A stretch of DNA of 13,999 bases, taken from NCBI GenBank assembly GCA_028565635.1, contig JAOXYB010034885.1:1-13999 (forward strand). Reading direction: 5' to 3'. The stretch is from Phoronis ovalis. Its lineage: Eukaryota; Phoronida; Phoronidae. Below the pieces are notes generated by a model. The model ran no database searches. It had not been told where the DNA came from and was given only the letters and a program-made list of their open reading frames with translations. The first letter of the stretch is position 1; each line of letters starts with the position of its first letter. Of the stretch, positions 1-9,300 are shown in pieces. The position numbers were made by a program, and so were the translations under genes.

Positions 1-176
1 GCTATACTCAAATATTTTAAAATTTTGGATTGCTACCCTTATATTTCACAAAATTTGGATTGCTACCCTAAAATTTTAAAAAATTTGGATTGGGTTTGCT
101 ACCCTAAGCTAAAATTTTGGATTGGGTTCCGCAGCACATCCCCGTAGTCAAAAAGCCATATGCCACCTTAAGTAGC
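1..176. repeat. Short tandem array with repeat-element end
   Basis: About 3.5 imperfect units of 30-31 bp, each built on AAATTTGGATTGCTACCCT, start near base 21 and run to about 130. They are followed by CGCAGCACATCCCC and the end segment ATATGCCACCTTAA and AGTAGC. The copy at 640-991 has the same unit length and a related end (CGGCACATCCC, then CCCTAAGTAGC). The left end of this copy lies outside the window. The exon's TAA is inside its right end. Confidence 0.7.
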
Positions 177-349
177 TACTCTATCAGCTACCTCTTTAAC
201 TTTGGTTGTAATTTCTTCATCTGATGAGTCTTCTTTTTCTGTGGAACTCATCCGTTTGCTGGGGGAGCGTGACAATCGTCTATCTTTACGACGACCACCT
301 TCCACTGACAGAGGTGACTTAAGACACTCATTCTTTAATACAGGCGATT
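168..349 (-). CDS. Exon I: charged serine-rich tail with stop codon
   Basis: A 182 bp exon, phase 1 in, ending in TAA at 170-168. The acceptor has a good pyrimidine tract (TTTTTTTCCAG). It encodes SPVLKNECLKSPLSVEGG, a basic run RRKDRRLSRSPSKR, then SSTEKEDSSDEEITTKVKEVADRVAT. RRLS fits a basophilic-kinase (PKA-like) site and SSDEE fits CK2-like sites; these are motif matches only. The basic run could also act as a nuclear-localisation-like patch. The final two codons and the stop fall at the edge of a dispersed repeat (see 158-176). A possible donor GAG/GTAGCT at 192/191 would remove the stop. So the exon is well supported but its 3' end is uncertain: a true C-terminus, an isoform end, or an internal exon leading to a RhoGEF domain outside the window. 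Confidence 0.75.
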
Positions 350-3300
350 CTGGAAAAAAATTTACTGAGAAATAAGTCATTGTCACATATTTTAAAATTG
401 CCATAAAAGAATTTAATACAAAACCATTAATTAGTATTTTTAACATTGTTGAAATGAGAATGCATAATTGTTTATTACATAATCTTATTTAATGTGTAAC
501 TGATAATATTTGAAAGCTGTTACATAGTGATTGGTATGTGAACAAATTATAGTTGAATAATAAGAGTACAAATATGTTATTAGATTAGAATATATTTTAT
601 TGTTTTGTGATATTCTCAAAACTATGAGGTACTGACATGCCCGGGGATACTTCACACATTTTTTGTAGGGGTGCGTGGCACAGACTTAAAAACCGGATCC
701 TCTCAACTATTTTTCTCTACCAAAAAACCGGTTTGCTTAACTTGTTTTTTCCTAAAAAACCTGATTGCTAATTTTAAGTGTCTTGGAAAACTGGTTTATT
801 TTAGTAAAAAACAAGATGAACTCGGCTTATTTACAAAAAAAAAAGATCCAGTCTGCTAATTCAGTCAAAAACCTGATCCTCACTGCTAATTTGATCAAAA
901 AACCGGATCCTCTCTGCTAATTTGGTCAAAAAAATGGATCCACTCGAGCGGCACATCCCTATATAGATGGAACCCTAAGTAGCCCCCTGGGTTGACACGA
1001 TTAGGCTTGAAATGTTGACAGGCCTATTCAGAAACTTGAATACTCATTAAAATGACACTATAAATTTAAAATCAGGATAAATAGCTTGAGCTAAAACTAG
1101 TCTACTCAACACCCAGCTAAAACATCAGACACACAAGAAGTAAAATTTATCATGTATATACCTACCTCTGTGTTAATCCTGATTTTGTGAGTTCATGCTA
1201 CATCTCAGACAACTTCTGACAGGTGAAGCTTGCCTAACATCAAGAATCCTTGTATGGCAAATCACAGTGAAAGTGACCAACCATCCAAAAAGTATGCAAT
1301 CCATACCATATGAGTTAAAATAATATTCCCTGATACTGTGAAAACAAACTCGTGAAGGAAATATGTTCTTGGTATTTTTTATGAATATACCAGTGCAGAG
1401 TTCCAAGTAATGATTGGAGTAGTCAATCTTAAAGTTCGATAGGCACAGAGTATCAGGAGTATAATATTTTAACTCGTATGGTAAGGATTATGTATATTTT
1501 GGACGATAGGTTACTTTCACTGTGATTTGCTATACAAGGATTTGTGATGTCCGGCAAGCCTCAGAAATTGCCCGAGGCATAGCATAGGACACGAAATTGG
1601 GTCTACGTCTGTATTTGCTGAAATGGCTAGAAATACTTACACTATAATGTGTATTGGAGTTCAGGTATAGTGAAATTTATATTCTATCCCAGACTGTTCA
1701 GTTAGAAAATAACTAACGTTAGGGAAAATAACAAAGGTTATCAAGATGTAGTATTATACTTCTCAAGGTATTGTAGTAACTTTGTTACAATAGTATGATA
1801 TTTCTCAAGGTGTTGTAGTAACTAGATCATTATCAGTATTATATTATGTTCTAATTGTAGTATGTTACACTGTGTATGAAATGGGTGTCTAATATATTTC
1901 TCAATTTATAAATGTAGCAAAAGTACATTAGGTGTGGCACCAGAATTTATCTATGCTCAGTTTGACTAAGAAATGTATTAACATTTTCAGAATCATTTTT
2001 TTCTTTGGTGATATATGTCACAAACGAATCATATCAAAGTAACAACATCATCACAATGGGTAAATCTGATAACTTCATAAACATATGAATTATATCAAGT
2101 CAAGACAAGTGTAATAAAATTGTGCATGCTTAATGACCAACATCCACCAATAATCAATCTGGAGTTTCTTTATGTGATCAATACCTGATGAAAACAAGAT
2201 ATGGAATTGACACTTTAAGTAAACACTGTTCTTGTGTTATTATATTTTCTTTTGTATTGTTTATAATATAAGTGTTAAGCACAAATCTATCTTATTTAAC
2301 TTTTAACTTATTTTATCTCAATCCAAACAATGTAGATACAACACTGTCACAAAGGCATACCTTCATTATCTGGTACAGTGACAGCCAGTGATGGTACTTG
2401 AGATTCCTTCACTTCCATATGATTTGGTGATAACAAGTCACATGGTACATAACAAACCTACAATATATCATTCGTATCAGTTATTGTCTATTAACACAGT
2501 AATTATGATAACAGCTAATTCTCATATGAAGACTGAAGACATGCTATATGATATGTTAGTAAAAAATTATACTTCTAACCTGGGTTTTGAGTTTCTGTTG
2601 TCGCACTAACCATACATTTGGTTTTACAGTATCAAGCACTTCAACAACATCCCCTTTATAAAATGTGAAGTTCTTATTTTCATCTGTGAATTCTTGTTTT
2701 AGCACATACTCCTTTAATAAAAGATCCTACAAGCACACATCCGTATTTCAAAATATGTAAAGAATTACTATGACCACTGAAGCAAATTAAGTAACAACAT
2801 CCAAAATGAAGTTTGAAATTGAGCTGGAAGGCCTGAGGTTTCATATTTATCTAGGGGCCAATATCATTAGTCAGATATGTAGTAATTTTTACAACAAATA
2901 TTTTCAATTTTCATTATTCATACATATCTTACCTCCCTTTCACTTTTCTCTGACTCTATTTTCTGTACAATGGCAGCCAAGTCTGTGTCATCTATTGATG
3001 TCTCACTTTCTTGCTCTGTCATAGCTGAAAACAAAGGAAACATGTATGAAACAAGCTGGGTATAATCTATCCCCTTTTTTTTGTAACCAGTTCTTACTGT
3101 ATACTTTACATGTCACAAGTTGTGTTTATCTGTATACTTGTTGGAAAAGGACAATTCCGCATTCTAAGAAAGGGAAGATCTTCTTCAGCACTAATAAGCA
3201 GTGATGGAATATATTAGTTTTAGAAACGAGAACATTTAAAGAATGCCATACAATGCCTAACATAGTAGATATTAGAGAAAATACTATATAGTTTTTATCC

Positions 3301-6300
3301 TTCCTGCATATTCAATAAAAATATTGTTTCACTGGGATATCAATTAAAAAATGACAATTTCAGCAATGCCATCTTTAAGTTTACATTGGGAATTTTGCAA
3401 GGCTGTTGAAAGTTTGACCAGTCCTAATTACAGACTAGTTAATACCTAGCTGTCAACAGCATTGTGCTGCATCATGCCAAATTAAACATATCCACTGGTT
3501 GAAATTCCTATAAATTTGCCAAATGTCTGCATGCTGAACAGACTCATTATTTTAATACGGTTTATTTCATTAAAAAAATTGCTAACCTTTCAGAATTTGG
3601 TTATTATTATTCATTTACAAATGTGACTCGAGGAAGAGCCTTTTTGAAATTCTACCCCACTGTAACAAACCTTGGCTTCAAATCAGTTTTGATCACTAGG
3701 TGTATTGTACCTGTTTTAGGTAGGGTAGTGATTACTGAATATTATTATTAACACAAATCAAAACTTTATTTTACGAAATTTAAAAAATATTTATAAAAAA
3801 ACAAGTTGCTTTGTATAATCTCTACCTTGAAGAGAAGCTCAAAATTTAGAATATCGATTAATACCCAAACACGATAGATGCCCAACTGTTAAAATTAAAT
3901 TTTATCCACAAAGAAGAATATATTTATGACATATCGACACTGATTATAGCCTTATATTTATACAAAATACAAGTACTTCCTCAAATAGAAGTAGTATCTA
4001 AGAATTCTTACACATAATGACCCTTACCAGTTTAACCTTAGAAAAATCTATGGAATGTAATATTCTGCCAAATTGCAAACAAAAGTTTTTAAAAAAGACG
4101 CTCACAGTATTTTCAAATAAATATTCCTAGATAACATAACTATACTGTATGAGCACCAACCTGTACATGTAAAATGTTGACAAGCTAATGCATTATTTGC
4201 ACGCAGCAGGTTAACCAATATGTAATTGTTAACGTCATTATTGCATATTACTCATTAGTAATATGCAATAATAGAAGAAGAAATAATTTAGTGAGATTTT
4301 AACTGCAAAATAAAAAATTTAATTTGCAATAATTCCGTTTCCCGGGTATTTTCCAAAAAAATCTTAACATATTTAGGGTATCTAAAATTTCTTCCAGTCA
4401 TTTAATAGGGGTCAAAATTTTAAAATGAGAAAACGCATTTAGGGACTTTTCCAAAACCCATTCACACACATGGGTACCAGTAATATATTTGAGTCGGACC
4501 CCTGGGAAATTTGGACACCAGACACAAATGGGCTCTATATATAAACTTGACATGAGAGATAATTATTACACAAGTGTCCAATTGAAATGGAACTAACAGT
4601 TTTGTATGAGTTTTTTATGTTTCTAAATATTTTAAATTGAATTTCATCGATCCATACAGATCGATAATTCAACGTGGCTGCCATTTAAGAGTTAATGTAA
4701 AAGTGTAAGCACAAAATGCATGCACAATGTGACAATAAAGCTGTAACTGTAATAACCATTATATGAATTTAAATTTAATAGTTCAAACCACAAACCTTCT
4801 ACATGTAGATTGATGTTACAGAATACACTACCAGCTGAATTGTTAGCACTACATGTGTACTCCCCAGCATCAAGTAAAGAAGACTTGGGTATTTCAATCC
4901 AGTGGGTGACATCATCAGAACAGATATGATAATGACCATCTGACTTCAGCGGCTTGCCTTCTTTAAACCAGGTTACAGTTGGAGCAGGTAAACCTGTTAA
5001 AACATAATTATGGTAATTAGAAGTTTTTTTGGAGAATAATATTACTACCAACATCTACACTCTCAAATGCCCATCAGCTATCCCCTTTGTTTCAGTTATC
5101 ATAGCTACAGCAAACTAGCAAGATATTTTAAACTGAAAAGCAAGTTGACCTCTACACAAGTGCAAATAACTATATAGATATGGTAACAACATGTCCTCTG
5201 CTTGACCCGAAATCATCTTTCTTAACATTGCTAATCGTTTTAAGCTTTAGATCTTTGACCCCAATATCACCTTTTGACCAAAGAAAAATCACCATTTCAA
5301 AATCTAATTTCAAGTGGTTTTCAAAACTCGGCTATTAAAGGTTGGAAAGAATCTTCTGAAATATACTTTGAAAAATGTGCATCGACCTGAATATGTGTGG
5401 AAAAACATCTTCAAAATAATTGCTACTAACCAAAAAAAAAAATTCACCCACTGAGCTCCATGACCTTTAGGTTGTTTTACAAAATTTATTCTTATACCTC
5501 AGACCTCAAGGCCAACTTGATCTGACCCATACATGAACTCTAATGGGTTTACAAAAATACTTGTTGGAAGATCAATTGCACCTATTATATTGATTCATGA
5601 CTAAAAAATGTAGATCAAATGGATGCAAATGAAGAAAATAACAGAAAATCACTTTTTTTGTTGATATTTTAAGTAATTTCTTTGATCTCGATATAAACTT
5701 TTTACCTATAGCTTATTAAGGTAAACACAGTCTAATTTCAAACATTTGGGGTATTTTAGAAATTTGATGAAATCCATAAAAGCTTTTTTTTAAATTTTAC
5801 TTTACATCTTTTTACGATATCATACCCTTGGATACCTGTTTTTGAGATAACACCTATTAACTGTATAAATTTGTTTTAAGGTGGCATATAGGTAATGCAG
5901 AGGGGACAATTATTGCATGGATTTTTACAGTCCGTCAAGCCCATTTTTATTAATAAAAATTCTGGAAATGTAGTAGAAATGAAGGATCTGATATAATTTG
6001 TTTAAGGAGAATTAAATGTAGGTGCAATCCTATTTTATTAGTTTTTTAAAATTATGTCTGACATTTATATTGAAGCATTATTTATGCAGAATTCTACCAA
6101 ATGGCGACCCTAAGCAGCACATGTACATTGTATGAAGTAACTCTTTTTAATTATCCCAATACCCATTGCCTCTAGATTATGGCATGTGGAATGCTGGGAT
6201 TGCTGAACTAAACATCCTCATGCAGCCACGACTGTAAACATTTTATTAATAAAAATTAGTCCGAAAATGTGCTTGGCTAAATTCAAACTTTTATAGTATT

Positions 6301-9300
6301 TGTTTTTAATTTAGAGTGATTATATAGAGCGCCCACATCAAAACCGATGGCCTTCGACAAGCCTTCGTTAGGCACTCGAAATAACCAATCGAAGGTTTAA
6401 TTTGAAGGGTAATATTGGCCATCAATTAATGATAGCTATTAACTACTCAACATTATAACCATACCAAATAATACTGCATTACTGGTGGATAATGCTTGCA
6501 ATGATGTCTGTGTATCTTTGGGTAGCCATTTCTTACAACTACCATAATTGAAGGTGGAAAATTTTGGGATGTTTCTGGTACTTTGAAATATTCAACATTT
6601 GAACGTCTTTTTGGATAATGCTTGCAACAATTGACGTTTAGTGTGTATCTTTTGGTAGACATTTTATCATCTTTTCACCACATACTACTAGGATATACGT
6701 ACTAGGATATATTGAAACACATTCATTGACTGTGATAAATGGAATAGAAAACTTGGTACTGATATAAACATAGATTCCTGCACAGAATAAAATTATCTTT
6801 CATATATATTAAATGCACAATTGAAGTTAAGCTGATTCTAGCTGATACAGCTTTAAAACCTGTATCTTGTAAACTATAGGTCAAATGGAAATGTTTGCAT
6901 AATCAACCTATACATAGCGAGTATTCTTGAACATGTACATTAGATACGAAGTACATGATATGCTTCTATCATGCCTGAAAAGAATTTAGACATATTTTAA
7001 AGTAGATATAGAGAGAAAGTAGGTATGAACAACAACTAAATAATTTTCTACGAGATATTTTATTTATTTCGATGGAAGTATTTTCACCTCAATAACATTA
7101 AAAGCGAGTAAATCTTCAATGTAGTCTTAGTCCTTTGAAAGATACATGCATGCACAAACTGATTTATAATTCTTAATTCAGCATTAGTCAGAGATATGCA
7201 ACACAAACCTTTCACTATGCTTGTAAATTTAGCCTCTTCCACCTCTGTCACTGTGGTTGAGACAGGCTTAGTCACAAACTCAGGTGGTGAATCAACTTCC
7301 TTCTCAACAGTTTCACTTGATCTATAATATATAAGATCAACATTTGTTATCGTTATTTAAATAGTAATTAACCAAAACTTTTTATTGTATGTTTTTGAAC
7401 TATGCTATGTATAGATTTAATACAGAATATAGGAAAGCATCTTTAACTAAGCACATACAGTGCATTAAATATTTAAACATATTACTAACAAAGGCTCCTC
7501 TTGAGTAACATCTATGCTGACACTCTGATAAATCTTTCCTTCACTGTTCACTGCAGTAACTGAGTACTCTCCAGCATCAGACAAATTAGCTTCAGCTATT
7601 GTAAGGCTGTAATGGGCTTCTGAACAGGAGATGTTGACTTGGTCAGATGATTTGATTGGTTTTCCATATTTAAACCAAAGTACTTCTGGAACTGGTGTAC
7701 CTATGTATACAAAGACAGTAATGATATTGACTGTACAGTATGCCTAAAAAAATCCATGAAGGCAAGGTCAGGCCAGGGCCATTCGAGAGTCCATTTTTCA
7801 GGACCCTAGGCCGGTTCGGGCCAGCACCAACTTGGGTCAGGCCGGTTCAGTTAGAGCAGATCACATTAGTAAGTTATCGCAATCCATTGTTTGAAACAAT
7901 CCTGCTGAGTTGATTTCAGGGAAATGAAATATACAATTTTCGCTGATTAGAAATCGGGTTTGGTCATATCTGTACAAGACTTTATGTGCAATAAGCTTTG
8001 CACTATATTTTTAACTAAAGCAGTAAATTGTGGTTTATCCCATGTACTGATCCTTCAGTAACATTTCTTGCATTTTACTGCTGTATAAAATATATGGTGA
8101 ATACGCCATCATCAAAGTGATAAAAATATATGGTTGTAAACATATTTTATATGTAAAATCAGTCAAGTGTTAAAGATTTACTATGTTTATCAGGGTAGTC
8201 ATTCGGATGCTGCTTATAAACATTCTCAGATAATTTTTGAACATCTCTACATAAACCTATTAATATTTAAGAGTTCCGTAACTGAATTAATTTATGATAT
8301 TTGAACTACGCGACTGGTTGATAATAATACGTGATAAAGTTATAGATCACTACATGATAAATACAATATTAAACAGACAGCATGACGGGGTAATCCTGTA
8401 AAAAACTGATTTTTAACAGTTGCGGGTAAATTTTGACAAACATCCCCGAACGCACTGGAGCTTCGTACGTTGGGCCTGCATACATATACATGGGAGTTAA
8501 GTCAGATTAAATAATTCTAAACAGCCCAAACCGGCCTTAGAGCATTTACCAGCTGTGAAAAACCGACACATAACCAGCCGGCTGCCATTTTTTTAGGCAT
8601 ACTGTACTTTAGTAAGGCCTTATTTATGTACATGTTCACGGAAATATAAATTACCATTAATATCACAAAAATATCAACCAGCAGCCGATTAACAATTGGG
8701 AGTTTTAGTTAGCAACAATAAGCTTTACTCCTTTTTTGGCATCCAATACTAAATTCCAAGTAAAAGCATAAATTCTTTAATTTTCAAACAACACAAAAAT
8801 ATATGTTATTATGTACATGAAAGTAGTATTTACCTTGAATTCCACACTGTAAAAGCACCAATTCACCCCTTTTCACTATTATGTCTTCAAGTTGTTCAGT
8901 AATTCGTGGTGGTGTTGTCTCTTCTTTTACCAGGAAGGTTCCTACCTCATGTTCGTGCATATCACTTATAGGTACAATCTTATCTGTAGAAACTTGTTCA
9001 CTTTCTTTAGTTATTATGTCAGTATTAAATGATAAATGGTCTACTTGGTTCAGTCCTTGTAATGAATCTGCTTCAAAAGAAGGTGTAATTTCAACTTTGT
9101 TGTCAATGTCAATTTTGAGATGCAAATTAGGTTGAATAACATCAATAGTTTCTTCCACTGTTTCACAAACTTCTACAACATCATCCTCTTCCGATATTGC
9201 ATCAGATTGCTTAATTTCTTTTAGGGATTGCACCATATCTTCTTTATCACATACGTAATTGTCTACATGGTGGTCTGCCATTTGTGCTTCAGGTTCTGAT

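Larger units (their letters stand above)
350..2360 (-). other. Intron 8 (last intron), 2011 bp
   Basis: It lies between exon H (donor GTATGC) and exon I. It holds the elements at 640-991, 1178-1601 and 1750-1868. The remainder (about 350-640, 1000-1177 and 1870-2360) is AT-rich with no recognisable gene or RNA. Confidence 0.75.
3025..4795 (-). other. Intron 5, 1771 bp
   Basis: It lies between exons E and F. It contains the perfect hairpin at 4237-4272 and the short element at 4341-4506. From 3030 to 4230 I see only AT-rich, stop-filled sequence with no gene on either strand. Confidence 0.75.
4994..7208 (-). other. Intron 4, 2215 bp
   Basis: It splits Ig 3 between exons D and E. It contains a TGACC-rich stretch (about 5200-5540), a candidate element at 5876-6111, a CCTTCG/CGAAGG palindrome-rich patch (6349-6395) and a repeated block (6487-6663). 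The rest is AT-rich with no gene recognised. Confidence 0.75.

Noticed and set aside
671-859. Plus-strand 62-codon open stretch
   Set aside because: It lies wholly in the tandem-repeat element and reflects its A-rich 30 bp units.
1173-1406. Minus-strand 77-codon open stretch
   Set aside because: It is one arm of the inverted repeat. The other arm is interrupted by stops, and no exon borders in matching phase were found.
2388-3024. Plus-strand open frames at 2388-2609 and 2806-3024
   Set aside because: They run across introns and antisense to the SH3 and linker exons, with no splice or domain support.
3650-3720. Possible tRNA-like B box (GGCTTCAAATC) suggesting a SINE
   Set aside because: No matching A box, acceptor stem or A-rich tail could be found.
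5200-5540. TGACC(T) half-sites as nuclear-receptor binding clusters
   Set aside because: Similar words recur in other intron patches, so they look like parts of an old interspersed repeat; nothing indicates an enhancer.
7084-7208. Continuation of the exon D frame past its donor
   Set aside because: The sequence loses Ig character immediately after AAAG/GTTTGT, and exon E resumes the Ig fold in the right phase.
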